A program made the position numbers and the translations under genes. Below, piece by piece: positions 8,607 through 16,531 of a stretch of 64,000 nt of DNA. The notes beneath the pieces are model-generated. The model ran no database searches. It saw only the letters and a list, made by a program, of their open reading frames with translations, and had not been told where the DNA came from. Source of the stretch: Methanoflorens sp963701995 (GTDB lineage Archaea; Halobacteriota; Bog-38; Methanoflorentales; Methanoflorentaceae); NCBI GenBank assembly GCA_963701995.1, contig OY969693.1, positions 1,364,001-1,428,000 of the forward strand. Direction: 5' to 3'. Position 1 is the first letter of the stretch, and the number at the start of each line of letters is the position of its first letter.

Positions 8607-9140
8607 ATGAGCTTCAATATCGAGGAAGGGCGCTATATAATCCTTGGATCCATCGACGGACTTCTTGCCACTCTTGGAATCATTATGGGCGTTTCAGTAG
8701 TGAGCGCTTCCAACGCGATTATAGTTAGCGCCGCTTTTGGAGGGGCGATCGCCCTCGCGCTAACCAACGGCCTGGGGTCCTATCTTGCAGAGAGCACGAT
8801 TGAGCACGGCAAGCTTGCCATGACCGAGAAATCGCTTCTGCGGAAGCTGAGCAACACGTACGTCGAATCTCAAAGCCGGCGAAAGATCGCAAAGGACGCC
8901 ATATCATCAGGGGGGGCCAGCTTTATTGGAAGCTTAATCCCGTTAGCACCGTGGATCTTTTCAGTGGGTTCGGTTGCTGCTTCGGTCGCGTTAAGCTTGA
9001 TAAGCCTGGTTGCCTTAGGAATTTATGCGGGGTATATTTCAAGGCAGAGCTATGCAATATCAGTGGCCAAGATGGTGGGGTTGGGGATGCTTATAGTGAT
9101 CGCGGTGCAACTGCTCAGGATTGGTCATTTGGTCCAGTAA
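8607..9140 (+). CDS. VIT1/CCC1-like (DUF125, TIGR00267) membrane protein
   Basis: 177 residues with about five membrane segments. The N-terminal 'GRYIILGSIDGLLATLGIIMG' (21 residues, so given in two parts: GRYIILGSIDG and LLATLGIIMG) is the vacuolar iron transporter-type signature. Between segments two and three lies a charged ~60-residue loop that is shorter than the metal-binding domain of eukaryotic VIT. Likely a divalent metal (Fe/Mn) transporter or sensor; probably co-transcribed with DUF211 upstream. Confidence 0.78.
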   Translation: MSFNIEEGRYIILGSIDGLLATLGIIMGVSVVSASNAIIVSAAFGGAIALALTNGLGSYLAESTIEHGKLAMTEKSLLRKLSNTYVESQSRRKIAKDAISSGGASFIGSLIPLAPWIFSVGSVAASVALSLISLVALGIYAGYISRQSYAISVAKMVGLGMLIVIAVQLLRIGHLVQ

Positions 9141-9226
9141 GCGCGACTCGTTTGGTGCGCTGCAGCATGACACTTAACAACGGATTCACGCTCTGTAGTA
9201 ATCACCGGGAATTGAGGGCATAACTC

Positions 9227-9778
9227 TTGAAAGACGAAATCGCGAAATGTATGGGGTGGCTGTTTAAGCGGGGCCTCACATCGACGTTGAGCGGCAATCT
9301 AAGTGCGAGGGTCGATGACGTGGTATACATCTCTCCAACGAAGGTTCCCAGCTATCGAGTTCGAGTCGAAGATGTATCCGTGGTGACGATGAAAGGCGAC
9401 CATCTCGCAGGCAAATCGCCATCGAGCGAAATGCCGACGCATCTCGCAATCTACAAGGTGACAGACTCTAAAGCAATTATACACGCTCATTCGCGATTCG
9501 CCACGGCACTATCCTGTTTGGGCGGTGACTTGCAATCACCTGACGTCGAAGGGAAACAGCTTTTGGGTCGCATACCGTTGATTCCGTACGCGCGACCTGG
9601 CACCAGTGAACTAGCGGACGCCGTATCGAGGGGAATCAAGGGATTTAGGGGCGCACTTTTGGAGAATCACGGGCTAGTTGCTGTCGGAGCTGACCTCGGG
9701 GAAGCCTATATAGTGGCTGAAGGTATCGAAAGAGCCGCTCAGCTTGTCTTCGACTTAAGCTTGTTTAGTCGCCGATGA
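9227..9778 (+). CDS. Class II aldolase (FucA/AraD family)
   Basis: 183 residues starting at TTG 9229-type codon (9227), preceded by GAGGG. Zinc-site residues are visible: 'STLSGNLSARVDD', 'AIIHAHSRFATAL' (HxH) and 'ALLENHGLVAVG' (third His), with 'SSEMPTHLAIY' as the catalytic Glu region. Archaeal members such as the M. jannaschii fuculose-1-phosphate aldolase homologue cleave sugar-1-phosphates to DHAP and lactaldehyde. It overlaps the convergent YjbQ gene by 14 bases at the 3' ends. Confidence 0.88.
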   Translation: MKDEIAKCMGWLFKRGLTSTLSGNLSARVDDVVYISPTKVPSYRVRVEDVSVVTMKGDHLAGKSPSSEMPTHLAIYKVTDSKAIIHAHSRFATALSCLGGDLQSPDVEGKQLLGRIPLIPYARPGTSELADAVSRGIKGFRGALLENHGLVAVGADLGEAYIVAEGIERAAQLVFDLSLFSRR

Positions 9779-10184
9779 ATTGGACTATGAGTGTTCGGTT
9801 GCGAGGCCGGACATCGAGTTCGATGAACACGAGCTGCTGCCACGTGCCCAGCATTAACGTGTTCTGCGAGAATGGAATCGTCACGCTTGGCTTCAGAAAC
9901 GATGCCCTTACATGAGAATGCCCGTTTCCATCGTGCCATCTCTGGTCGTGTTCATAGCGAATGTTTCTGGGGGCGATGCGGTCGAGTGCTTTCGTCATAT
10001 CCGCGACGAGGCCGGGCTCATATTCGATCGTCGTCACGGTCGCTGTAGAGCCCGGGACAAAAACTGTGCACAACCCTTCTTCTAAGTCGCTCTTTGCAAG
10101 CAGCTTGCGAACCTCGCTTGTTATGTCGATTATCTGAACACCGGCCGTTGTGTCCATCGTGATGTGTTCTGTTTTGGTTGTCAT
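9765..10184 (-). CDS. YjbQ/UPF0047 family protein
   Basis: 139 residues with the family's hallmark 'EYEPGLVADM', 'RYEHDQRWHDGNGHSHVRAS' and 'LGTWQQLVFIELD' motifs. The conserved His and Glu residues form the metal/phosphate site of the trimeric fold. Members are described as secondary thiamine-phosphate synthases, probably by promiscuity; the true role is not settled. It is a single gene, tail-to-tail with the aldolase. Confidence 0.92.
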   Translation of the reverse strand: MTTKTEHITMDTTAGVQIIDITSEVRKLLAKSDLEEGLCTVFVPGSTATVTTIEYEPGLVADMTKALDRIAPRNIRYEHDQRWHDGNGHSHVRASFLKPSVTIPFSQNTLMLGTWQQLVFIELDVRPRNRTLIVQFIGD

Positions 10185-10257
10185 GTGAACGCCGTGCGCT
10201 TATGTGGATCTCGTCATTGGTGCAAAAAATCTTCAGCAATACTCTGTCGGCAGCGTT

Positions 10258-10431
10258 CTATTCGTAGGCGGCAATTCTGATCCCTGCGACGCTTACAATT
10301 ATGATAAATATGATTATTACCAGTATGTATCCGAGCGGCCCGGCTCCGGATAGCGTGACGGAGAGCAACAACACCGCGAAAAACGCGACAGAAATAATCA
10401 ACGCCACTACTTCGAGTACCGTCCTTTGCAT
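10258..10431 (-). CDS. Small two-helix membrane protein
   Basis: 57 residues from the ATG at 10431 (MQRTVLEVV); a GTG at 10446 adds five residues but falls in the promoter. Two hydrophobic helices (VVALIISVAFFAVLLLSVTL and YILVIIIFIIIVSVAGI) are separated by SGAGPLG. No family recognised. The gene is divergent from the arginine decarboxylase gene and shares its AT-rich promoter region. Confidence 0.6.
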   Translation of the reverse strand: MQRTVLEVVALIISVAFFAVLLLSVTLSGAGPLGYILVIIIFIIIVSVAGIRIAAYE

Positions 10432-10502
10432 AAAGGTTAAAAACACTTACAGTGAGATATGTTTTGCTGTATACGCAAGTTGAGAGGGGCGTGATAGTCA
10501 AG

Positions 10503-10994
10503 ATGAGGTTATTGCCGAAAAAAATTTTTTTTACTGCCGGAGTTGGAACACACAAAGAGAACCTGGAAAGTTTCGAAATGGCTTTGAGAGACGCGGGCAT
10601 TGAGAAATATAATCTTGTTGCGGTTAGTTCAATACTGCCGCCAAATTGCGAGATTATTGTTAAGGACAAAGGACTTAACGAGCTGCTTCCAGGAGAGATT
10701 GTTTTTTGCGTCATGTCGAGACACGCATCGAACGAGCCGAATAGGAGAGTCTCGGCGTCTTTAGGCTGCGCTATTCCTAAGAATCCAAACGAATTTGGCT
10801 ACATATCGGAGCATCACGCTTTCGGCGAAACTACAGAGAGCTCAGGCGTCTACGCCGAAAAACTCGCGTCGAGCATGTACGAGACGTGGACTGCTTCGAA
10901 GCCAAAAGAAACCTTTAACATTGCAACGTCTGAAGTCGTCGGCGAAGGCGGCTTATGGACCACCGTAGTGTCTGCCGCCGTAATGGTTTTGTAG
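10503..10994 (+). CDS. pdaD: Pyruvoyl-dependent arginine decarboxylase
   Basis: 163 residues from the ATG at 10503 (MRLLPKKIFFTAG), the family's usual start; the frame is open to 10452. PvlArgDC cleaves itself at a Ser-Ser bond to form the pyruvoyl group and converts arginine to agmatine for polyamine synthesis. 'VSSILPPNCEII' contains the cleavage Ser-Ser, and 'GVGTHKENLESFE' and 'FGYISEHHAFGET' are also conserved. The length is normal. Agmatine in archaea also feeds tRNA-Ile2 agmatidine. Confidence 0.95.
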   Translation: MRLLPKKIFFTAGVGTHKENLESFEMALRDAGIEKYNLVAVSSILPPNCEIIVKDKGLNELLPGEIVFCVMSRHASNEPNRRVSASLGCAIPKNPNEFGYISEHHAFGETTESSGVYAEKLASSMYETWTASKPKETFNIATSEVVGEGGLWTTVVSAAVMVL

Positions 10995-11024
10995 TCAGAC
11001 TGTTTGAGCGCAGGGGGATCAGCA

Positions 11025-11495
11025 GTGGAGTTTGAGTGTCTAAACTGTTGCGAACGAATTAGTCGGGAGGAGTTGATTGACGGGCGATGTCCCATATGTG
11101 GGTGGCATAACGATGAGCACGGCTCGAAGGTGCACGAGATTAACCCTAGTCTGCTAATGCTTTTTTGCCAATTTGTTAGACGTATAGAGGATTCACTTGT
11201 CAATCAAGCGGTCATTGACAGCTACGGGCGAAAAGAAGGCCGCATGTTGTTCAAAAATCCCCCACATCGAAAACCCGTACACAGCTTCAATTTAGCAACG
11301 ACTCGATTCGACCAGATAAAAATCAAAAAATGTCACTACTGCGGACGGTACCATTTCAGGGTTGGAAACAAGCTGTTGCAAGTGCAAAAGTCGGGCCAAA
11401 AGTCAACGTATCGCAAACTCTATGCGTGTCCGAAGTGCGAGCAATCACGTTCACTCGGCCACACATACTACGTTAACCAAATGACCAACTCTTAG
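11025..11495 (+). CDS. Double zinc-ribbon protein
   Basis: 156 residues from a GTG at 11025 behind GGGGGAT (a TTG at 11004 is in frame). The first zinc ribbon is CLNCCERI…CPICGW at the N-terminus; the second is CHYCGRYH…CPKCEQS near residues 105-140. The middle ~60 residues are helical. No family recognised; it may bind nucleic acid or a protein. It follows pdaD by 30 bases, so co-transcription is possible. Confidence 0.7.
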   Translation: MEFECLNCCERISREELIDGRCPICGWHNDEHGSKVHEINPSLLMLFCQFVRRIEDSLVNQAVIDSYGRKEGRMLFKNPPHRKPVHSFNLATTRFDQIKIKKCHYCGRYHFRVGNKLLQVQKSGQKSTYRKLYACPKCEQSRSLGHTYYVNQMTNS

Positions 11496-11706
11496 TCTGT
11501 GGCGTTCGCTAAAGAGAAAGCTGCATATTATTCTCCCGCGCGCGCATCATTTTGGGCGCTTCAGATGCGAAGGCAGAAAGGCGGTTGCGACACAGATTTT
11601 CTTGACGACGTACACACCTTAGAAATCTTCATCGAGTAAAATCGAGTCCAAACGCTATTGACAGAGAAAAGGGCACCTGCAAACACGGTGGAGCTCTATC
11701 GTCAAT

Positions 11707-12564
11707 ATGGTCAAAGACAGCGAAATGAATCCAGTGCGCAAAAACTGCGACTTGAGCCCTTCAGCGATCGAAGGTTTTCGAGAAATGATCTATCAACATT
11801 ATCGGAAACAGGGTCGAATGCTGCCGTGGAGGCTGACCCGCGACCCGTACAAGATACTGGTTTCAGAACTAATGCTGCAACAGACCCAAGCTGAGAGGGT
11901 TGTTACGAAATATGAGTCGTTTTTGCGCGACTTTCCGAATTTTGCTGCGCTCTCGCGCGCTCGACTACAAAACGTGCTCGAAATGTGGCACGGTTTAGGG
12001 TATAACAAGCGAGCCCTTGCTCTGAAACGCACAGCTCAAATCGTTGATGCGAAATTCAACGGAAGGCTGCCGTCTGACTACGCGGCTTTAGTGGAATTGC
12101 CAGGCGTTGGACGGACCACTGCCTGCGCCATCCGCGCTTTCGCATTTGACGCGCCAGAGGTTTTCATCGAAACAAACATTAGAGCAGTGTTTATCCACAT
12201 ATTTTTCGCCGATGCAGAAGGCGTGAAAGACGATGAAATCTACCCTTTTGTTGAGTGTACTCTCGATCGATCAAATCCGCGCACGTGGTACTATGCGCTC
12301 ATGGACTATGGGGTGATGCTCAAAAAGAAGTACAAGAATCCAAGCCGACAGAGCGCTCATCATAAGAGACAAGCCCCGTTCAAGCACTCTAACAGGCAAT
12401 TACGCGGGCAGATCCTTGCTCTAATCGTGACTCACGCAGACATGACCGAAACTGAGTTGCTGCGGCGGCTCAACGCTGACCCTGAGCTGATTTTGCGCAA
12501 TCTAAAAAAACTAGAAGAAGAAGGCTTTTTCAAGCGCCGGCAGACTAAGTTCGTCATCGGTTAG
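11707..12564 (+). CDS. MutY/EndoIII-like DNA glycosylase without Fe-S cluster
   Basis: 285 residues. HhH-GPD fold: 'LPWRLTRDPYKILVSELMLQQTQ' (given here as LPWRLTRDPY and SELMLQQTQAERV), helix-hairpin-helix 'LPGVGRTTACAIRAFAF', 'IETNIRAVF' and 'YYALMDYGVML'. The Cys-x6-Cys-x2-Cys-x5-Cys cluster of MutY/EndoIII is absent; the tail after 'NPSRQSAHHK' is instead a winged-helix-like domain (RGQILALIV…LLRRLNADPELILRNLKKLEEEGFF). This cluster-less subgroup exists in methanogens and some bacteria. Likely a base-excision repair glycosylase; the substrate is unproven. Confidence 0.85.
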   Translation: MVKDSEMNPVRKNCDLSPSAIEGFREMIYQHYRKQGRMLPWRLTRDPYKILVSELMLQQTQAERVVTKYESFLRDFPNFAALSRARLQNVLEMWHGLGYNKRALALKRTAQIVDAKFNGRLPSDYAALVELPGVGRTTACAIRAFAFDAPEVFIETNIRAVFIHIFFADAEGVKDDEIYPFVECTLDRSNPRTWYYALMDYGVMLKKKYKNPSRQSAHHKRQAPFKHSNRQLRGQILALIVTHADMTETELLRRLNADPELILRNLKKLEEEGFFKRRQTKFVIG

Positions 12565-12632
12565 TCAGGCACTAGGAGCAAAGGCCGTCTGCGTTGTCCC
12601 CCATTCGCCTGTGCGGGTGTTGACGGATATCC

Positions 12633-12640
12633 TTTATAGT
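12633..12640 (+). promoter_or_regulatory. TATA box
   Basis: TTTATAGT about 26 bases before the ATG at 12662. It overlaps the longer in-frame start options, which argues for the short, leaderless start of the nuclease-like gene. Confidence 0.5.
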
Positions 12641-12661
12641 AGTACGATGAAAGTGCGATCA

Positions 12662-13138
12662 ATGAGCAATTTTGAAAGAGAGCTCGTCAAGTCATTTAAC
12701 GTCTTTTTCAAGGAGCGTGGCATCGACGCTATTGCATATAGGATGAAGCAACACCGCTTTTCGCAACAAATGCTTGATGTCCTAGTGGATTCATCAGATC
12801 GTGAGCTCTACCTCGGCATTGAGTGCAAGAGCATCTCGCCCAGCAAAGGTGCCACAGCCTTGTACTTCTCACAGCACTTTTCTGTAGATAAGAAGGGGGA
12901 CCATCAGGTCGCTAAAATGCAGGAATTTATTAAAAGATCTGGCAGAATCGGGTATCTGGCCGTAGAACTGAGGATGGGGTCGGGCAAATCAAAGACGGCA
13001 TATTTCATCTCGTGGCCAGATGTGTGGCGTCGCTATAGCTCAGGGCAAGCTGGTTTCTCGACCGAAGAAATACGAAGAATCAATCCAATCGCACGCAATG
13101 ACGGAAAATACGCGGTTGAGGGCTTGTTTGGCCGCTAA
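12662..13138 (+). CDS. PD-(D/E)XK nuclease-like protein
   Basis: 158 residues from the ATG at 12662 (MSNFERELVKSF), chosen because the TATA box at 12633-12640 rules out the upstream starts. The active-site pattern 'MLDVLVDSSDRELYLGIECKS' reads as Asp…Glu-x-Lys, the Holliday-resolvase/restriction-enzyme fold, with an early 'FERELVKSFNVFF' helix containing the usual Glu. No restriction or recombination partner is adjacent; the gene follows the DNA glycosylase. A DNA repair or recombination role is plausible but not shown. Confidence 0.72.
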   Translation: MSNFERELVKSFNVFFKERGIDAIAYRMKQHRFSQQMLDVLVDSSDRELYLGIECKSISPSKGATALYFSQHFSVDKKGDHQVAKMQEFIKRSGRIGYLAVELRMGSGKSKTAYFISWPDVWRRYSSGQAGFSTEEIRRINPIARNDGKYAVEGLFGR

Positions 13139-13183
13139 AGCTAGAGGCACGTCGAGCAGGTGCGCTGAATGACGCTGAAATTC

Positions 13184-13912
13184 ATGTCGTCAAGAATTGA
13201 AGAGCTCATTTATGGTATTACTTTTGACGCAAGGACCGCTACAGGGGCAGTAGCATTCAATACCGCAGTGGTAGCTGAAGACGATTTAGAACGCGTGTTG
13301 AGTATTTTTAAGCTCGTGTACGCCGCGGGGCTCAATGTTGGCCCCTACGTGCGAATAATTGAGGGCGGTGAGAGTTTCAATGGCGTCTCAATTCAGAAAG
13401 GTTTCAGTGGGATCCTCACGATCTGCAGCATAACCATTGACGGTGTACTCCTAAAAGCAGGTATCCCGGTTAAGCCCGTTTGCGGTGGCGTCGTGCAAGT
13501 GACTGAAAAAATACCCATTAGATTTACAGAAGTCCTGCGGTACGACGCGACGACACTGGACCCTCTCGACGTGCTGATGTCGCAGGAATTGACGTCGGTG
13601 TTAGAAATGATCAATACGGGATCTGGCAAGGTGCTCGCAAGCGTCCGAGAGGTACCGATGGCAGCGAAGAACCACCTTGAGAATCTGCTGTCGGATTTGA
13701 TGGAGGCCGAGTTTAAGGGAATACTCGAGGTTGGTGAGCCCAACTCAGATCTGTTGGAAATGCCCGTCAGCAGGGGCCATATCGGCGTAGCAATAATAGG
13801 CGGAATAAACTCTATGGCCGCCGTCAGAGAAAGTGGCGTGAAAATACAGACAAATGCGATTTCGGGGTTGACAGATATTCGCGATATGAATCATAATCTA
13901 CTGTCATTGTAA
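13184..13912 (+). CDS. NrpR-type effector domain protein (DUF128), no HTH
   Basis: About 242 residues from the ATG at 13184 (MSSRIEELIYG); an ATG at 13169 adds five. It is one complete NrpR/DUF128 domain: 'VCGGVVQV', 'YDATTLDPLDVL', 'NTGSGKVLASVREVPM', 'VGEPNSDLLEMPVSRGHIGVAIIGG' (two pieces). NrpR represses nitrogen-assimilation genes in methanogens and is relieved by 2-oxoglutarate bound in this domain. The N-terminal winged helix of NrpR is absent, so this is probably an NrpRII-like partner needing a DNA-binding NrpR elsewhere. Confidence 0.85.
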   Translation: MSSRIEELIYGITFDARTATGAVAFNTAVVAEDDLERVLSIFKLVYAAGLNVGPYVRIIEGGESFNGVSIQKGFSGILTICSITIDGVLLKAGIPVKPVCGGVVQVTEKIPIRFTEVLRYDATTLDPLDVLMSQELTSVLEMINTGSGKVLASVREVPMAAKNHLENLLSDLMEAEFKGILEVGEPNSDLLEMPVSRGHIGVAIIGGINSMAAVRESGVKIQTNAISGLTDIRDMNHNLLSL

Positions 13913-13916
13913 GCAG

Positions 13917-15290
13917 CTACGACAGCTGTTGTTCGACCAATTTGTTCAGATTTTTCAGAAACTCTGCTTCGGTCCCTTCAGGAATTGTAGCCCCAGCAGC
14001 GATATCGTGACCGCCTCCGACGCCGCCGACTGAATGAGCCGCTTCACTCATAGCTCTTGCAAGGTTTAAGTGGCGTTCAACGAGACTTTGGGTTCCCCTG
14101 GCGGACGCTTTGACTCCTTCGTCCGAGTTCGCCAACCCTACTATCGGCAAGTGCCTATCCACGCCTTCTAAATTCTTACACATTCCAGCGACGATCCCGA
14201 CGATCGTTTCGAGTATATGGTCGCCTGCGTGGAAATACTGCAAGTTTGAGAGCGTCGTCACGCCTGTTTGCTTGACGTAATTGATCCCTCGAACCAGATT
14301 CTCTCTGTGCATCAACAGGAGCTCATTTGCTTTTCTGTAGCTGCCAGCTCGGTCACCTAGACAAACGTCGACCCCGATCTTCTCGAAACTGTATCGCGCG
14401 GTAGCGTTAAGTAGCGTAGCGTATTCGGATGCATCCCGAAGTGCAGTGCCGGGTTCCTCTTTTAAGAGGGTGTACACCTCTCCAACCAGGTTCTGTACCC
14501 TTTCGGGGGGCATGCCTTCAGTCAAGCACCTTTGAATGAGGGCAGAGATGATACTGCGCCTTTCGACGCTGCTAAGGTCTACCCATCTTTTCCATTCGCC
14601 CTCTTCTTTGAGCTCAATGTTCAAACTAGCCAAAAGCTCCAGGATTTGCGCACTGTTTCCCGTTAATCCTGGGATAAACGGGCTGGACGCATATTCGAGA
14701 AGCTTATGAACGGGTCGCGTTTGTCGGCCAAAAGCCTGCAAATCCTGTTCTGCTCTCACTATCGCGTTTTTTTCGGCTTCGTCGAGTATCAGCCTGTTCA
14801 CACCTCTCAGTCGCCCCTCTCTAACGTGCTGTAGGTCGCCGACGGCACCCACAACGGCTAAATCGGAAAGCTCCACATTGTCGCCGAGGGCTCTGGCGAT
14901 CAAATAAGTGGCCCCAGATCCACTTAGGTCGGTAGCGCCGTTAAACCCAAAAAGGTGGGGGTTGAGGTGAAATGCCATCTCGGAGCTTCCTGCTGGCTGG
15001 TGATGGTCAGCGACTATGCAGACTGGTCCCAAATCGTCCATTAGATCTAGACTCCCGCTTCCTAAGTCGGTGAACATCACTGCGTCTGCGCCGGAAACAC
15101 TCTGCATAACGGGGAGATCCAATTTTTTAACGATTTTAATTTCATTGCCTATTTCCATCTTGTTGAGCGCGCGGCAGATTATGCTGGCAGCAGCGAGACC
15201 GTCCGCGTCAACGTGAGAAACGATCTTAATTTCGTCCTGCTTCTTGAGAGCTTGCGCGCATTCTCGTGCACGTTTTAAGAGTTGTTCCAT
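13917..15290 (-). CDS. RecJ-like DHH-family ssDNA exonuclease
   Basis: 457 residues from the ATG at 15290 behind AGGGAT; a TTG at 15320 is in frame. DHH motifs 'HVDADGLAAASI', 'MFTDLGSG' and 'CIVADHHQPAG' are intact, and the C-terminal DHHA1 'VGGVGGGHDIAAGATIP' is present. Archaeal RecJ-like proteins (GAN) are 5'-3' or 3'-5' single-strand nucleases associated with the CMG replication complex through GINS. Convergent with the NrpR-like gene, only 4 bases apart. Confidence 0.9.
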   Translation of the reverse strand: MEQLLKRARECAQALKKQDEIKIVSHVDADGLAAASIICRALNKMEIGNEIKIVKKLDLPVMQSVSGADAVMFTDLGSGSLDLMDDLGPVCIVADHHQPAGSSEMAFHLNPHLFGFNGATDLSGSGATYLIARALGDNVELSDLAVVGAVGDLQHVREGRLRGVNRLILDEAEKNAIVRAEQDLQAFGRQTRPVHKLLEYASSPFIPGLTGNSAQILELLASLNIELKEEGEWKRWVDLSSVERRSIISALIQRCLTEGMPPERVQNLVGEVYTLLKEEPGTALRDASEYATLLNATARYSFEKIGVDVCLGDRAGSYRKANELLLMHRENLVRGINYVKQTGVTTLSNLQYFHAGDHILETIVGIVAGMCKNLEGVDRHLPIVGLANSDEGVKASARGTQSLVERHLNLARAMSEAAHSVGGVGGGHDIAAGATIPEGTEAEFLKNLNKLVEQQLS

Positions 15291-15641
15291 CAAAATCCCT
15301 AGGTTTGGCGTACGCGTCAAAACGATGCGAAGCGACTGAATTTATCGCCCATTCTGTATTTGCGGGAAAGCCGATATAAAGCTTACTTGACTTTCCCCAA
15401 AAGCCGCACGTCGTCCCGCAGATCCTATGCGACCTCCAGTCGCGCGCCTCGCTTCGCGCTAGATGAGCGAAGCTTGCACTCCCTAAAAACTCTTGATGTC
15501 GCCGTGCTCAACGACTCCGAGACTGTGGGAGATACAAAAGCGGATGCATTCGAACAACAGAGCTACTAGATGCCATATGGCAGTCGCCCCCAGAGGTCGA
15601 GCAGCAGCCGGCGCCCGCCAATGCGGGAGATACCTCTGGGC
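15291..15641. other. Intergenic region with nested inverted repeat
   Basis: No supported gene. The left part has the promoter of the RecJ-like gene (GATAAATT on the minus strand near 15340). The right part has a structured element at 15589-15640 immediately beyond the stop of the small membrane gene (listed separately). A 69-codon plus-strand frame at 15360-15569 has no family or Shine-Dalgarno support. Confidence 0.4.
15589..15640 (-). terminator. Nested hairpin, probable 3' structure
   Basis: CCCAGAGGT (15589-15597) pairs perfectly with ACCTCTGGG (15632-15640). Inside it, CCCGC (15614-15618) pairs with GCGGG (15623-15627) around a four-base loop. On the minus strand it begins two bases after the stop codon of the membrane protein gene. 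There is no long T tract on that side, so it may be an mRNA 3'-end stabiliser rather than a simple terminator. Confidence 0.45.
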
Positions 15642-15905
15642 CTAAAAGCGATGTTTTTTCCAGCGGAACCTCCTTTTTCTCAATGTTAGGCCCCAGGCCA
15701 CGCATCCAATACCAAGAATGATTAGGATCGTCCCGATGTCACTGGGCGTGTTGAATACGTATGGCAGCAACGCTATAACAACGAAGCCAGCACCCATTAG
15801 GATGAAAAGATGTCCGACGTTGTCGCCCACTCTGGCCAGGTAAATAGCCAAAATTGCTGCCAATATTGGGAGTGCAAGCAGTGCCACTAGATTCGCGTCT
15901 ACCAT
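15642..15905 (-). CDS. Small three-helix membrane protein
   Basis: About 87 residues from the ATG at 15905 (MVDANLVALL). Three membrane helices (residues ~5-20, 28-47, 55-75) and a strongly basic tail (LRKRRFRWKKHRF) that should stay in the cytoplasm. No family recognised. A longer start at 15935 is less likely. Confidence 0.6.
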   Translation of the reverse strand: MVDANLVALLALPILAAILAIYLARVGDNVGHLFILMGAGFVVIALLPYVFNTPSDIGTILIILGIGCVAWGLTLRKRRFRWKKHRF

Positions 15906-16055
15906 ATTTGCCGCTTTACGATTGAAACCGGTCAAAGAGGTAGGCCTGATTCAAAGGTTCTCGTTGTTGAACGATCCCGTTTGACGGCTTCTGTCGGCGT
16001 GCTAGCCCCGCTTGATGTCTTGGCTGCTCTTGCATCGCTGCCGGCTATCCCGGGG

Positions 16056-16340
16056 TTATTTCGCTGCCAATTCTTCAACTTCGCGTTTGCCGTGCTCTAG
16101 CTCGTCAACTTGTTCGCTATCTAGCTGTAAGAGAAGAGCTTGGAACTCACCAACGTGGGTTTTTTCTTCTTTTGCAACGTCTAGTAGGTTAGCTTTTATA
16201 GCTTCACTTTTAGTCATAGAAGCCATCTGTTCGTAGAGATTGATTGCATCAAGCTCAGCAATAATGCTAGCTCGCAAGATCTCTTTATCAACGTTTTTCT
16301 TGTCAATCTCACTTAGATCTATAGGAATAGTAGATAACAT
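16056..16340 (-). CDS. Ferritin-like protein of the EncFtn type
   Basis: 94 residues from the ATG at 16340 (MLSTIPIDLSEI); the longer frame enters non-coding sequence. Two-helix ferritin-like motif: 'IIAELDAINLYEQMA' and 'VAKEEKTHVGEFQALLLQLD' give the Glu…Glu-x-x-His iron ligands. This size and motif match archaeal relatives of encapsulated ferritins, which oxidise Fe(II). No encapsulin shell gene is in the window. A TATA element (TGTATATAGTG, minus, about 16350-16360) lies just upstream, so the leader is very short. Confidence 0.82.
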   Translation of the reverse strand: MLSTIPIDLSEIDKKNVDKEILRASIIAELDAINLYEQMASMTKSEAIKANLLDVAKEEKTHVGEFQALLLQLDSEQVDELEHGKREVEELAAK

Positions 16341-16531
16341 GGTCAACCTCGCACTATATACACAACTGTTAAGGTAAAGCTTTTGGATATGCCCTTCTCC
16401 GCACGGACGAGCCGCCGTGGCACAAATCATCCTTTGAGCACAGCCCCACAATTTGAGGGCGGCGGCAGCATTACGACGCAGATCGCGCAATTACCGCAAG
16501 GTTTATTTGAAACTGCAGTAATGCTGGGTTA

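Noticed and set aside
15360..15569. 69-codon plus-strand frame in the RecJ-like upstream gap
   Set aside because: No Shine-Dalgarno or family pattern; it overlaps the minus-strand promoter region.
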